Positions 24,734 to 35,164 of a DNA stretch of 64,000 nucleotides are shown here, in pieces (position 1 is the first letter of the stretch; each line of letters opens with the position of its first letter). The stretch spans positions 1,178,001-1,242,000 of the forward strand of contig NZ_CP010311.1 in the NCBI RefSeq assembly GCF_000827125.1, written 5' to 3'. Position numbers and translations under genes: made by a program. The notes beneath the pieces were generated by a model. The model worked only from the letters and a program-made list of their open reading frames with translations. It was not told where the DNA came from and made no database searches. This DNA is from Geoalkalibacter subterraneus. Lineage in GTDB: Bacteria; Desulfobacterota; Desulfuromonadia; Desulfuromonadales; Geoalkalibacteraceae.

Positions 24734-26269
24734 ATGGCTATCCAGGAAAGTATCCAGAGTAAAAACGTTGTCACCGAGGACTGCACCCCTTCGAGCGCCT
24801 ATGAGCGGTTGTGCAGCCTGGTCGACATTTCGCCGCTCGACGAAACGGTGGCATTGGACACCTTCGCTGACGCCGGCAAACTTGCCGATATCTCTCTCAA
24901 CAAGCGGCTCACCGCTGCCATCCAGGTATTTCTCGATCTTGCTGCGCGCAGCAGCAGTGGCGTGGAGCGCATCGACAAGACCCTGCTCGACTCCTATATC
25001 GCGCAGATCGACGAAACCATCAGCCGTCAGCTCGACGCCGTATTGCATCACGCCGAGTTCCAGCGGGTCGAAGCCTCCTGGCGCGGTCTGAAACACCTGG
25101 TCGACCGCTGTGATTTTCGCGCCAATATCAAGCTCGAACTTCTTGACTGTCGCAAAGACGACCTGCGCGACGATTTCGAGGAGGCGCCGGAGACGGTGCA
25201 GACCGGCCTGTATCGCCACGTGTACGTCAATGAGTACGATACGCCGGGCGGACAGCCCATTTCGGCCATGGTCGCCAATTACGAATTCGACAACACGCCC
25301 CAGGATGTGGCGCTGCTGACCGATGTTTCGCGGGTCGCAGCCAGCGCGCACTGCCCCTTCATCAGCTCGGTGGGTGCACGCTTCTTCGGTAAGGAGAGTA
25401 TCGACGAGCTGCCGAAGATTCATGATCTCGCTACCTACATGGAGCGGGCCGAATACATTCGCTGGCAGTCTTTTCGCGAATCGGAAGATGCGCGTTATGT
25501 CGGTCTGGTTCTGCCGCGTTTCCTGCTGCGTTTGCCTTACGGGGCCGACAGCAACCCGGTGCGTACCTTCAATTACGAAGAGGAGGTTCGCGCCGAGCAC
25601 CATGGAAATTACCTGTGGGGCAATGCCGCGTTTGCATTTGCCGCCAATATCGCCCGGTCCTTTGCCGACAACGGCTGGGCGGTCAATATCCGTGGGCCCG
25701 AATCCGGCGGCAAGGTCGAAAATCTGGCCATTCATAATTACGATGTCGGCAAGGGTCTCCAGAGCAAGATCCCCACGGAGATCCTCATTCCGGAAACGCG
25801 CGAACTCGAATTCGCCCAGCTCGGATTCATCCCCCTGAGCTACTACAAAAACAGTGACTATGCCTGTTTCTTCTCGGCGGACTCGGTGCAGAAGCCGACC
25901 CAGTACCAGGCTGACGACGCGACCGCCAACGCCCGCATCAACGCGCGTCTGCCCTATATCTTCCTGGTTTCGCGCATATCGCACTATCTCAAGGTGCTGC
26001 AGCGCGAAAATATCGGCACCACCAAGAGCCGCCAGACGCTGGAGAACGAACTCAACACCTGGCTGCAGACCCTGGTGACCAAGATGAAGGATCCGGAACC
26101 CGATCTGCTCGCCACCCATCCCCTGAAGGACGGGCGGGTTGAGGTTGCAGAAATTCCTGAAAACCCCGGCTTCTTCAGCGTCAGCCTGTATGTGATTCCC
26201 CACTTTCAGATCGAAGGCGTGGATGTGCGGCTCAACCTGGTGGCGCAGATGCCGCGCGCGGAGAAGTAG
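24734..26269 (+). CDS. tssC: T6SS contractile sheath large subunit TssC
   Basis: The 511-residue protein has the VipB signatures ASWRGLKHLVDRCDFR, YEFDNTPQDVALL and the C-terminal FFSVSLYVIPHFQIEGVDVRL. Length is normal. It forms the sheath with TssB and is disassembled by ClpV. A long hairpin repeat lies between this gene and hcp. Confidence 0.97.
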   Translation: MAIQESIQSKNVVTEDCTPSSAYERLCSLVDISPLDETVALDTFADAGKLADISLNKRLTAAIQVFLDLAARSSSGVERIDKTLLDSYIAQIDETISRQLDAVLHHAEFQRVEASWRGLKHLVDRCDFRANIKLELLDCRKDDLRDDFEEAPETVQTGLYRHVYVNEYDTPGGQPISAMVANYEFDNTPQDVALLTDVSRVAASAHCPFISSVGARFFGKESIDELPKIHDLATYMERAEYIRWQSFRESEDARYVGLVLPRFLLRLPYGADSNPVRTFNYEEEVRAEHHGNYLWGNAAFAFAANIARSFADNGWAVNIRGPESGGKVENLAIHNYDVGKGLQSKIPTEILIPETRELEFAQLGFIPLSYYKNSDYACFFSADSVQKPTQYQADDATANARINARLPYIFLVSRISHYLKVLQRENIGTTKSRQTLENELNTWLQTLVTKMKDPEPDLLATHPLKDGRVEVAEIPENPGFFSVSLYVIPHFQIEGVDVRLNLVAQMPRAEK

Positions 26270-26298
26270 GCGGGGGAATGGAGAAACGGGGGAAGCCG

Positions 26299-26406
26299 CC
26301 GGTACGGCCCCTGTCCATCTCCAGGGACGCATGAACCCATCCCTGGGGCTTAATTGTCGCCATCCCTGGCGACAGATACCCTGGAGATGGACAGGGGCCG
26401 TACCGG
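26299..26406. repeat. Hairpin repeat, copy A (between tssC and hcp)
   Basis: A perfect 28-bp inverted repeat (26299-26326 with 26379-26406) encloses 52 bases holding two smaller hairpins, each built around CCATCCCTGG: CCCA-TCCC-TGGG and GTCGCC-ATCCCT-GGCGAC. Copies B (32933-33043) and C (44723-44825) share the core but have different outer arms. The RNA would fold as a three-way junction and could separate expression of the sheath genes from that of hcp. Confidence 0.8.
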
Positions 26407-26495
26407 CTCTCCCGTAAGAAGAAAAAGAGATGCAATGTTTTTTCAATGCCCGGAGATGAGCTTCGGGATATCAACCCAAGGAGGAAGTACAGAAA

Positions 26496-26981
26496 ATGGC
26501 AATTCCGGCTTACATGTGGATCAAGGACGATCAGGGCAACCAGATCGAGGGACCGATCACCGTGCAGGGGCGCGAGCAGAGCGTTGAAGTGCTCGGCTTC
26601 GATCATGAACTGCGCATCCCCACCGACAACGATACGGGCGCTCTCACCGGCACTCGCAAGCACGAGCCGTTCAAGTTTCTCAAGGCTTTCGACAGCTCTT
26701 CGCCCTACATGTACAAGGCCTGCAGCAACGGCCAGACACTCAATGAACTATTGCTGCGCTGGTACCGCATCGACGACACCGGCACCGAAAAGGAATATTT
26801 CCGTCACAAGCTTGAAGGGGTGAAGATCACCTCCATCAAGCCGACCATGCACAACGTCAAGGATCTGGACAAAGAGCGCTTCCCCCATCTGGAGGAGGTC
26901 TCGGTGCGCTATTCCAAGATCACCTGGACTTACGTGGACGGCAATATCGAGTTCAGCGACTCCTGGACCGAGGGCCGCTGA
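26496..26981 (+). CDS. hcp: T6SS tube protein Hcp (TssD)
   Basis: The 161-residue protein has the Hcp1-like motifs YMWIKDDQGNQIEG, the phrase VLGFDHELRIPTD, GTRKHEPFKFLKAFDSSSP and EVSVRYSKITWTY. Hcp hexamers stack into the inner tube that carries effectors. AAGGAGG precedes the start. The gene stands apart, with a large hairpin upstream and 88 bases before tssE, suited to higher expression than its neighbours. Confidence 0.96.
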   Translation: MAIPAYMWIKDDQGNQIEGPITVQGREQSVEVLGFDHELRIPTDNDTGALTGTRKHEPFKFLKAFDSSSPYMYKACSNGQTLNELLLRWYRIDDTGTEKEYFRHKLEGVKITSIKPTMHNVKDLDKERFPHLEEVSVRYSKITWTYVDGNIEFSDSWTEGR

Positions 26982-27069
26982 TTTCCGTTGTCATGCAGTT
27001 TATTGTCATGCCGGGGCGAGGAGGGGCGCCCCGGCCCTTTTTTGATTCCTCTTTTGATTTGAATACCTG

Positions 27070-27486
27070 ATGGCCCTGGCTTTATTCGACATTCTGACCG
27101 GCTCTGGATATCCGCAGGACGACTCCAGTACCCGTGCCGCGTTGGACAGCGTGCAGACCCATCTGCAGCGCTTGTTCAATACCCGCCGCGGTTCGCTGGT
27201 GCATCTGCCGGATTACGGTCTGCCCGACATCGGCGCGGTTTATGAAAACCTTCCCTATTCGGTGGATGACCTGGCACGGCAGGTGCGGCTTCTGATCGAG
27301 CGGTATGAGCCGCGGTTGAGCGCGGTGCGGGTGCGTCGCCTCGGATCGGTGGGGGATGACCGGCGCATTCACCTTGAAGTGGCGGCATCTCTTGTCTCCG
27401 TAGGGGATGTGCGTTTTCGGACGGTATTCGAGAGTGCCGGCAGCGCTCAGGTAAACGCCCGCGGCGTGCGGAGCCATCATGCGTGA
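27070..27486 (+). CDS. tssE: T6SS baseplate protein TssE (gp25-like)
   Basis: The 138-residue gp25/gpW-fold protein has the core SVQTHLQRLFNTRRGSLVH, YGLPDIGAVY and IERYEPRLSAVRV. It polymerises the first sheath ring on the baseplate. It overlaps tssF by eight bases. Confidence 0.94.
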   Translation: MALALFDILTGSGYPQDDSSTRAALDSVQTHLQRLFNTRRGSLVHLPDYGLPDIGAVYENLPYSVDDLARQVRLLIERYEPRLSAVRVRRLGSVGDDRRIHLEVAASLVSVGDVRFRTVFESAGSAQVNARGVRSHHA

Positions 27487-29212
27487 GTATTATGAAGCAG
27501 AGATGCGCCTGCTGAGTGAGTCGGCGCGGGAATTCGCCCGTCTTCATCCGGAACAGGCGGCCATGCTCAACCTCGATGAGCTGCGCGATCGCGACCCTTA
27601 CGTGGAACGTCTGCTGGAAGGGGTCGCCTATCTGAACGCCCATGTGCGGCGCCGCCTTGACGATGATGTACCCGAACTCTGTGAAGCGCTGCTCAATCAG
27701 CTCTGGCCTCATTTTCTGCGCCCCTTTCCGGCGGCGACCATCGTGGAATTCTCACCTCGGCCAGGTCAGTTGCAGCAACCACAGACCTTGAATCGCGGCG
27801 CTCTGCTGATGAGTTCCCCCCTCGGTCCCGATCGGGTCATCTGCCGGTTTCGCACCACCAGCGAAGTGGTGCTGCAGCCCCTGCAGCTGAAAAACGTGCA
27901 GACCGAGGAAGAAGCAGCAGGCGGTACATTGCTGAGGCTGAGCTTTCAGCTTGATGCAGGGCTGGAGGCTGAGAGTCTCGACCTCGCGCGAATCAAATTC
28001 TATGTCCACGCCGATGCGGCCCTGGCCCTCAAGCTCTATCATCTGCTGGCGGCGGGGGTAAAAAACGCGCAGATCCGTTTTCCGGACTTTCCCACGCAAA
28101 GCGCACAGAGTCTAGGCGGACAGCAGGCCGTCGCTCCCTGTCATCTCGCTGGCGATGATCTGCTGGTACCGGGCGTCGGGCGCAGTTTTCTCGGCTACCA
28201 TCTGCTGCATGAGTATTTCTGCTTTCGTGAGAAGTATCTCTTCGTCGAGCTGCGCGGGCTGGAGGAGGTCCGTTGGCCGCGGGACTGTCATGATTTTGAG
28301 ATTGAACTGACCCTCGCCGGCCAGTTTGAGCGTGAAGAACGCCTGAACCGCACGCACCTGAGGTTGCATTGCGCGCCGGCGATCAACCTGTTTGAGACAA
28401 CGGCCGAACCGATCCGCCTGACGCATCGACGTAGCGAGAACCGACTGCTGGCCGATGCTTCTACCACTGAGGGCGTGGAAATTTACAGCCTCGACGGGGT
28501 CGAGGGGATCAACGCCGCCAACGGGGAGCGGCGCGCTTATCGTCCTTTACACGACTTCCGCCACAAAAAACAGGCTGAGCCTTATTACCAGCTGTCCCGC
28601 CGCCAGGAAGGCGATGCCGCGCCGGCGCATTTTCTGACCCTCGGCGGTCTGGAGGATTATAGCAGCGAGACCCTTTCCTGCGCCCTGACCGCCTGCAACG
28701 GCGAACTGCCCCGCCGTCACCTGCAGGAACGCGGTTTGAGCCTGTCCACCAGCGACATGCCCTCGTTCCTGCGTTTTTCCAATCTGCTGCGACCCGCGCC
28801 GCGACTGCAGCCGCCGGCACGGCGCGATTTTCGCCTGACCCTGCTTTCTCATCTGAGCATCAGCCTCAACGCCCTGGATTCGCCAGATGCTCTGCGGCGG
28901 CTGCTGCGGCTCTACGACTGGAGTGGCCGGGAGCAGAATCAGCGAAGGATTGAGGGCATCTGCGAACTGCAGGTCGCGGCCTGCAACCGCATTCGCAAAG
29001 GTGGATTGTGGCGCGGGGTCGAGGTGCGTGTGGGGCTGCGGGAAGACCACTTTATCAACCGGGGTGACGCATATCTGTTCAGCGAGCTGCTGCATGTGTT
29101 TTTCAGCCGTTTTGCGTCCCTCAATGTGTTTGTTGAAACGGTGACGGTGCTTCACCCCTCGGCTCAGGAGATGCGATGGCCCCCGCTGTACGGCGACAGC
29201 TCTCCGCTCTGA
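27479..29212 (+). CDS. tssF: T6SS baseplate protein TssF
   Basis: The 577-residue protein has the TssF/VasA opening YYEAEMRLLSESAREFA and DRDPYVERLLEGVAYL, then a long beta-rich region ending FVETVTVLHPSAQEMRWPP. Length is normal. TssF and TssG form the baseplate wedge around VgrG. It overlaps tssG by 37 bases. Confidence 0.95.
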   Translation: MREYYEAEMRLLSESAREFARLHPEQAAMLNLDELRDRDPYVERLLEGVAYLNAHVRRRLDDDVPELCEALLNQLWPHFLRPFPAATIVEFSPRPGQLQQPQTLNRGALLMSSPLGPDRVICRFRTTSEVVLQPLQLKNVQTEEEAAGGTLLRLSFQLDAGLEAESLDLARIKFYVHADAALALKLYHLLAAGVKNAQIRFPDFPTQSAQSLGGQQAVAPCHLAGDDLLVPGVGRSFLGYHLLHEYFCFREKYLFVELRGLEEVRWPRDCHDFEIELTLAGQFEREERLNRTHLRLHCAPAINLFETTAEPIRLTHRRSENRLLADASTTEGVEIYSLDGVEGINAANGERRAYRPLHDFRHKKQAEPYYQLSRRQEGDAAPAHFLTLGGLEDYSSETLSCALTACNGELPRRHLQERGLSLSTSDMPSFLRFSNLLRPAPRLQPPARRDFRLTLLSHLSISLNALDSPDALRRLLRLYDWSGREQNQRRIEGICELQVAACNRIRKGGLWRGVEVRVGLREDHFINRGDAYLFSELLHVFFSRFASLNVFVETVTVLHPSAQEMRWPPLYGDSSPL

Positions 29213-30141
29213 TCAGAGACCTGACAGATGATGCCGCGCCCTTCGAGTATTTCCAGGCCGTACGCCTGATAGAAACCGCCGCTGCAGCTTCCGGCAGCGG
29301 AAGGGGCGGGCCCGGGGAGGTGGTGGGCCTGCGCACCGCGGCGGATCTCTCGTTTCCCGCCGCCGATGTGCGGCGTGCCTCTATCGGGAAAGACGGGCGG
29401 GTGGTGCTTGAATCCGCTTTCCTGGGGCTTTACGGGGTTGATGCTCCGCTGCCGGCCTATTTCCGTGAGAGTGTGGCGCACGAGGGTAAGGCGGGACAGT
29501 GCCTGCGATCGTTTCTTGATCTGTTCGGCGGGCGTTTTTACGAGTTGTTGTATCTGGCCTGGAAAAAGAACCGCGCTCATCTCTTCGATGACAACGCCGC
29601 CAATCCTCTGGAGGATTACCTGCTTTCCCTGTCCGGCGTGGTTCAGGGTGAGCGGGGAGATCTGGCCATGGCCTATTCAGGAGTTTTCGGTCGCCGGATC
29701 AAAGGGGCGACAGCCCTGGCCGGGATGTTGCGTGACCGTCTGGGGGTGGCGGCTCGCATCGAAGAGTTTGTGCCCTGCTGGGTGGAAACGGGCGCGGTCT
29801 CTTCGCTTGGTCGGAGTGGGATGACGCTGGGGGACGATGCCCTGCTGGGCGAGCGGGTGCTCGATGTCGGGCGCAAGATCAATATCCGGGTCGGACCCCT
29901 GTCAGAGGACCTTATGCTGGATCTTCTCCCCCTCGGCAATGGCGCGGGGGATTTGCGGGATATCGTCAACGGCTACCTGGAGCCGACGCTGGAATACGAC
30001 GTCATTTTCGAGTTGGAATGCGCGGCTTCTGAACGCCGCCTGGGGTGCGATCCCATTCATCTGGGCTGGACCAGCTCTCTGGGACGATCGACTGCCGCGC
30101 TGCGCCGCATTCGCCTGGCGGGCAGTGCTTACAAGGGGTGA
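29176..30141 (+). CDS. tssG: T6SS baseplate protein TssG
   Basis: The 321-residue protein shows the TssG/VasB pattern: FEYFQAVRLIE at the start, SAFLGLYGVDAPLPAYF, then FLDLFGGRFYELLYLAWKK. It completes the TssEFGK wedge. It is placed directly before clpV, with six bases between. Confidence 0.94.
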   Translation: MAPAVRRQLSALIRDLTDDAAPFEYFQAVRLIETAAAASGSGRGGPGEVVGLRTAADLSFPAADVRRASIGKDGRVVLESAFLGLYGVDAPLPAYFRESVAHEGKAGQCLRSFLDLFGGRFYELLYLAWKKNRAHLFDDNAANPLEDYLLSLSGVVQGERGDLAMAYSGVFGRRIKGATALAGMLRDRLGVAARIEEFVPCWVETGAVSSLGRSGMTLGDDALLGERVLDVGRKINIRVGPLSEDLMLDLLPLGNGAGDLRDIVNGYLEPTLEYDVIFELECAASERRLGCDPIHLGWTSSLGRSTAALRRIRLAGSAYKG

Positions 30142-30147
30142 TCAATC

Positions 30148-32892
30148 ATGGATAATCGACAGCTTCGCTCTCTGCTTGAGCGTCTCAACAACCATTGTGT
30201 CAACGCACTGGAAGGCGCTGCGGCATTTGCCGCAACACGCGGCCACGGCGAGGTGACTATCGAGCACCTGTGCGTCAAACTGCTGGAGCAGGGGGGCGGT
30301 GATTTCGACCGTGCCCTGCATCGTTTCGGTGTGGACCTTGATGCTTTCTGGCAGGCGCTGCTGGCCGCGCTTGCCCGGCGCTCCGCCGGTCCGGCAGGCA
30401 AGCCGCTGTTCGGAGCGAGCTTGCAGCAGTGGCTGGAACGCGCCTGGCTGGCAGCCTCGCTGCATTATCACACGGATCGGATTCACTCGGCGGCGCTGCT
30501 CGATGCCCTGGTGACTCTGGCTCCGGCGCTGCCCGAAGAGACCTTCGCCCTGCTTGACAATGTTTCGCCGGAGATCCTGCGCAAAGAGTTTGGCCGCCCG
30601 GGTGATGATTCCGCTGAGGAGCAGGGGGGACAGGATTCTGCAACGACGATGGCCTCCCTTCAGACGAAAACCTCGCCCGGAGGGGAGGCCAGCTCCTTTC
30701 TGGCGCGCTTCACGGTAGACATCACCGCCCGTGCCGCCGCTGGGGATATCGATCCGGTTCTCGGCCGCAGCCGCGAGATCCGCATGATGCTCGATATCCT
30801 TGCGCGGCGCCGCAAGAACAACCCCATCGTGGTGGGAGAGCCCGGCGTCGGCAAGACGGCGGTTGTGGAGGGACTGGCCCTGCGCATTGCCGCCGGCAGC
30901 GTGCCGGACAGTTTGCGCAAGGTACGCCTTCTCGCGTTGGATCTGGGACTACTGCAAGCCGGAGCCGGGGTCAAGGGTGAGTTCGAAAAGCGGCTGAAAA
31001 ACGTGATCGAGGAGGTCAAGGCCTCGCCCGAGCCGATCATCCTGTTTATCGACGAGGCGCACACTCTCATCGGCGCCGGCGGCGAAGCGGGGCTCGGCGA
31101 TGCGGCCAATCTTTTCAAACCGGCCCTTGCGCGCGGCGAACTGCGCACCATCGCGGCCACTACCTGGGGGGAATACAAGAAGTATTTCGAACGCGATGCC
31201 GCCCTGGCGCGGCGTTTTCAGCCGGTCAAGGTCGAGGAACCCAGCCAGGAGGATGCCATTGCCATGCTCGGCGGTCTGCGCGACCTCTACCAACAGCACC
31301 ACGGCATCCTGATTACCGACGAGGCGGTGACCGCCGCAGTGCACCTGTCGGCGCGCTACATTTGCGGGAGGCAGCTGCCCGACAAGGCGATCGACCTGAT
31401 CGATACCGCCGCCGCACGTCTGTGCATGGCCCAGTCCGTCGTGCCGGCGGAGATCGACGCGGACAGAGAGCGTGCCGCGTTTCTGCAGGGACGGCTCAGT
31501 GCCTTGATCGCCGAAAAAGCCCAGGGGGTGTCTTTTGACGACACCCTGCTCAAGAAGGTGGGAGATGAGCTGGAAGAAGTTCAGAGGCGGCTATGGATGG
31601 CGGAAAAGAAATGGGCGGCAGAAGGTGAGCTGATCCGCCAGGTACGTGGTCAGCGTGAAGAACTGCCGGCGGATGCTGGCGATTGCTGCGGCAAGGTGGT
31701 GGCTCTGCGCCGCGCCGCCGGACAGACCCGCGCCCAGCTTAAAGAGGCGCAGGGAGAAAACCCCATGCTGCAGGCCGAGGTCAACGGCGAGGCGATTGCG
31801 GCGGTGGTCTCCGAGTGGACAGGCGTGCCGGTTGGCCGCATGCTGCGTGACGAACTTGAGGCGCTGTTGAAGTTCGAGGAAGCCCTGGCGCAGCGCGTCA
31901 TCGGCCAAGACGATGCATTGGCCGTCATCGGTGAAACCATCCGCAGCGCCAAGGCCAGTCTGCGCAACCCCGCAGCTCCTCTCGGGGTGTTCCTGCTGGC
32001 CGGTCCGAGCGGCGTCGGCAAGACGGAAACCGCTCGCGCCCTGGCGCAGCAGCTGTTTGGGGGCGAACGCTTTCTGGTCACCATCAATATGAGCGAGTAT
32101 CAGGAATCTCACACCGTCAGCCAACTCAAGGGATCGCCTCCCGGCTACGTCGGCTACGGCGAGGGCGGCATCCTGACCGAGGCGGTGCGTCAGCGCCCCT
32201 ATGCCGTGATTCTGCTCGACGAAGTGGAAAAAGCCCACCCCGACGTGATGAATCTGTTCTACCAGGTTTTCGATCGTGGCTTCATGCGTGACGGGGAGGG
32301 GCGCGAGATCGATTTCAAGAACACGGTCATCCTTATGACCAGCAATCTCGGCGCCGAGGAGATCAACGCTCTTTACAGCTCGTTGGATGAAGAGGGGGAC
32401 GAAAGCCAGACCGCGCCGACCCTGTCGCAATTGGGCGATGTCATTCGCCCTGCTTTGACTCGGCATTTTGCACCGGCGCTGGTCGCCCGCATGCAGGTGG
32501 TGCCCTTTCGTCCCCTGAGCGCGGAGGCGCTGCACAACATTGTCGCTCTCAAACTCGACGAGGCCGCACAGCGCCTGCACGCCGCCCATGGGATCGAACT
32601 GCGCTGCGCGCCCGAGGTGCTGGAGTTTCTCGCCGAGCGCTGCCGTCAGCCGCAGACCGGCGCGCGCTTCATCAACGCCCTTCTGGAGCAGCGCCTGCTA
32701 CCCGGTATCGCGCGCAACCTGCTGGGGTATATGGCCGAAGACGACATGCCGGATATCCTGACTCTGGAGATGGATGAGCGGGGGGAGGTAGCGTGCGTAT
32801 ATGCCGATCGGGTGGAGGCGGATTCGGTGAATTTCACCGCGGAGGACGCTGAGCACGCGGAGGAAAATCTCAAGGAGTTTTCTTCTTTTTAG
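30148..32892 (+). CDS. clpV: T6SS AAA+ ATPase ClpV (TssH)
   Basis: The 914-residue protein has an N-terminal Clp_N domain (residues 1-150), a first AAA+ module with Walker A GEPGVGKTA near residue 230, a middle coiled-coil domain shortened relative to ClpB, and a second AAA+ module with GPSGVGKTE near residue 620. ClpV extracts TssC from contracted sheaths. The last 20 residues (NFTAEDAEHAEENLKEF) look like read-out of common repeat DNA and may be recently acquired. Repeat copy B follows. Confidence 0.95.
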   Translation: MDNRQLRSLLERLNNHCVNALEGAAAFAATRGHGEVTIEHLCVKLLEQGGGDFDRALHRFGVDLDAFWQALLAALARRSAGPAGKPLFGASLQQWLERAWLAASLHYHTDRIHSAALLDALVTLAPALPEETFALLDNVSPEILRKEFGRPGDDSAEEQGGQDSATTMASLQTKTSPGGEASSFLARFTVDITARAAAGDIDPVLGRSREIRMMLDILARRRKNNPIVVGEPGVGKTAVVEGLALRIAAGSVPDSLRKVRLLALDLGLLQAGAGVKGEFEKRLKNVIEEVKASPEPIILFIDEAHTLIGAGGEAGLGDAANLFKPALARGELRTIAATTWGEYKKYFERDAALARRFQPVKVEEPSQEDAIAMLGGLRDLYQQHHGILITDEAVTAAVHLSARYICGRQLPDKAIDLIDTAAARLCMAQSVVPAEIDADRERAAFLQGRLSALIAEKAQGVSFDDTLLKKVGDELEEVQRRLWMAEKKWAAEGELIRQVRGQREELPADAGDCCGKVVALRRAAGQTRAQLKEAQGENPMLQAEVNGEAIAAVVSEWTGVPVGRMLRDELEALLKFEEALAQRVIGQDDALAVIGETIRSAKASLRNPAAPLGVFLLAGPSGVGKTETARALAQQLFGGERFLVTINMSEYQESHTVSQLKGSPPGYVGYGEGGILTEAVRQRPYAVILLDEVEKAHPDVMNLFYQVFDRGFMRDGEGREIDFKNTVILMTSNLGAEEINALYSSLDEEGDESQTAPTLSQLGDVIRPALTRHFAPALVARMQVVPFRPLSAEALHNIVALKLDEAAQRLHAAHGIELRCAPEVLEFLAERCRQPQTGARFINALLEQRLLPGIARNLLGYMAEDDMPDILTLEMDERGEVACVYADRVEADSVNFTAEDAEHAEENLKEFSSF

Positions 32893-32932
32893 AGTGCGCT
32901 GCACAATAAGAACCAGATGGTTTCTATTCACC

Positions 32933-33043
32933 GCACGGATTCGCAGCTCCCATGACAAGGGCCACTTTACGCCATCCCTGGCCGTTTGATTGGCGCCATC
33001 CCTGGCGCCAAACACCCTTGTCATGACAGCTGCGAACCCGTGC
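32933..33043. repeat. Hairpin repeat, copy B (between clpV and vgrG)
   Basis: Arms of 29 bases (32933-32961 and 33015-33043) pair with three mismatches. The core has two CCATCCCTGG motifs, the second inside the perfect hairpin GGCGCC-ATCCCT-GGCGCC. The core matches copy C closely but in the opposite orientation. TGCTGAACAGTTGCA follows the right arm; the same 15-mer with one change follows copy C. Confidence 0.8.
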
Positions 33044-33078
33044 TGAACAGTTGCACATGATGATTCAAAGGGGGGAAC

Positions 33079-35142
33079 ATGTCATTCATTTCTGCGGCTT
33101 GGGACGCCTCGTCTCACAGGGCTGATGCCCAGCAGTATTTCTTCCGTGTTCAAGGCGTGCCGGATGGGACCCTGGCGGTGAAGGATTTCAGCGGGAGCGA
33201 CCACGGGTTGTCGCAGGATTACTGTTTTACCATCAACCTGTTCTCTGAAAGCTTCCTGGATGTGGGGCTTGCCGTCGGGCGCAAGGGTACGCTCGAGATG
33301 GCATGGGAAGGGCGGATGCTTCCACTTCATGGGGTCGTCAGTGAAATCTCCTATGTGGGGGAGGCCGTCGGCGGCCACGCGTATGTTGTGCGGCTCAACT
33401 CTGTTCTTCACCCCCTTAAATTGAGGCGTGACAACCGGGTTTTTCTCAACACCACCGCGCCGCAGATCATCGAGGAGATCCTGCAGGGAGCCGGCTTCAG
33501 CGAGACCGACTACGAACTGGAGCTTGACGGCGACTATCCCTTCCGCGAATTCGTGGTGCAGTACGATGAGAGCGATTGGGATTTTCTCCTGCGCATCTGC
33601 GCTCATGTGGGCATCTTCTTTCGATTCTCCCAGAACGGGGAGGGGGTACGGATCGTCTTTCACGACCGTGTTGACGATCTGCCGGCCTGCGCCTGCGGCG
33701 AACTGCTCTATGAAGTTCAGAGTGGCACTCGCCGCGGCCGCGAGACGGTATTTGCCCTGCGTGAGCGCTCCAACCTGCTGAGCGCGCAGGTCGAACTCAA
33801 GGATTACAACGATCAGACCCCCGAAGCGCATTTGTCGGCCCATGCCTCATCGTCTGGCGGCAATGGGCGTGACTACCGCTACGGAGAACATTTTCTCGAC
33901 CTCGAGCAGGGGCAGCAGCTGGCCCGGATGCGCGGTCAACTGCTGGACTGGCAGCGCCGCACCCTGGTTGCCGAGACGGACTGCCGGGCCCTGGCGCCGG
34001 GAGAAATTCTGTCCATAACCGGTCACTCGGATGAAGGACTCAACGGAGATTATCTTATCGTCGAGCTCGAACATGATGGCGATCAAAGTGCCGGTTTCGC
34101 TTTTGGGGACAGCGGCAAAGGCATGAGCTACCGCAACAGGCTGCTGCTGACTCGCGCTGGAACGCCCTATCGGCCTCCCTTGCCCGCCGCGCGTCCGATG
34201 CACGGCCTATTGACGGCGCGCATCGAGACGACTGGCGGTGAATATGCCTATCTCGACGAACAGGGGCGCTACCGCCTGCGCACCGATTTCGATCTCAGCG
34301 AGACAGCCCCCGGCGAGGCCAGTCACCCGGTGCGCATGGTGCAGCCCTACGCCGGCAGGGACTACGGTTTCCATTTCCCTTTGCATGCCGGCACCGAGGT
34401 GGTGATTTCCTGTGTCAACGGTGATCTGGACCGGCCGGTGATTCTTGGTGCCCTGCCCAACCCCGATACGCCTACGCCGGTAACCAGCGCAAACCGCACG
34501 CAGAACATCCTGCGCACCTGGGGCGGCAATGAGCTGCTTATGGACGATCGCGCCGGCAGGGAAAAAACCGAACTCTTCACCCGCGAGCGAAAGAACATCC
34601 TGAGCCTTGACGCCGACTGCGACGGGCATCGCGTGCGACTGGCCAGCGAAGAGGGCGAGATGGAGGTCTATGCTGCCAAAACGATGCTGCTCGAATCGGG
34701 CGACAGCCAGTTCGTCGAGGTGGGCAAAGATCAGATCGTCACCGTGGAAAACGCTCAGCGCCTGATGACCCGCACAGGCGAGATCGAGCAGCAGGCGGCC
34801 ACCGATATCCGCATGAAGGCCGGAGAAAACATCCTCATGCAGAGCGACCGGCAGGATATCGAAATGCGCAGCGGCCGCGACCTTGTCGCCGAAGTCGGAC
34901 GCAACCTGTCTATGGAGGTGCGAAGCGAAGATTTCGATCTCCAGGTCACTCAGGGGAAAATCAGCATCAACGCGGCCCGCGCCATCACAGTGACGGGGCA
35001 GGGAGGTGGTGCCATCCGCATTGGCCAGAGCGGCGGAGGCATTGAGATCACCGCCGGCGGGGATGTGATCATCAGCGGCGGCAGCGTCGAGGTCAACGCC
35101 GGCATGATAAGCCTTAAGGGCGGCAAAATCGGCAGCAATTGA
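33079..35142 (+). CDS. vgrG: T6SS spike protein VgrG (TssI)
   Basis: The 687-residue protein has the gp27-like domain (about 1-380, with FREFVVQYDESDWDFLLRI), the gp5-like OB fold and the VgrG motif RMVQPYAGRDYGFHFPLHAGTEV with GDLDRPVI. A C-terminal beta-prism follows, with repeated short units (IRMKAGENILMQSDRQDIE). It forms the spike on the Hcp tube, tipped by the PAAR protein encoded two genes downstream. GGGGGG lies before the start. Confidence 0.96.
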   Translation: MSFISAAWDASSHRADAQQYFFRVQGVPDGTLAVKDFSGSDHGLSQDYCFTINLFSESFLDVGLAVGRKGTLEMAWEGRMLPLHGVVSEISYVGEAVGGHAYVVRLNSVLHPLKLRRDNRVFLNTTAPQIIEEILQGAGFSETDYELELDGDYPFREFVVQYDESDWDFLLRICAHVGIFFRFSQNGEGVRIVFHDRVDDLPACACGELLYEVQSGTRRGRETVFALRERSNLLSAQVELKDYNDQTPEAHLSAHASSSGGNGRDYRYGEHFLDLEQGQQLARMRGQLLDWQRRTLVAETDCRALAPGEILSITGHSDEGLNGDYLIVELEHDGDQSAGFAFGDSGKGMSYRNRLLLTRAGTPYRPPLPAARPMHGLLTARIETTGGEYAYLDEQGRYRLRTDFDLSETAPGEASHPVRMVQPYAGRDYGFHFPLHAGTEVVISCVNGDLDRPVILGALPNPDTPTPVTSANRTQNILRTWGGNELLMDDRAGREKTELFTRERKNILSLDADCDGHRVRLASEEGEMEVYAAKTMLLESGDSQFVEVGKDQIVTVENAQRLMTRTGEIEQQAATDIRMKAGENILMQSDRQDIEMRSGRDLVAEVGRNLSMEVRSEDFDLQVTQGKISINAARAITVTGQGGGAIRIGQSGGGIEITAGGDVIISGGSVEVNAGMISLKGGKIGSN

Positions 35143-35164
35143 TGAGAGCCAAGGATCACAAACG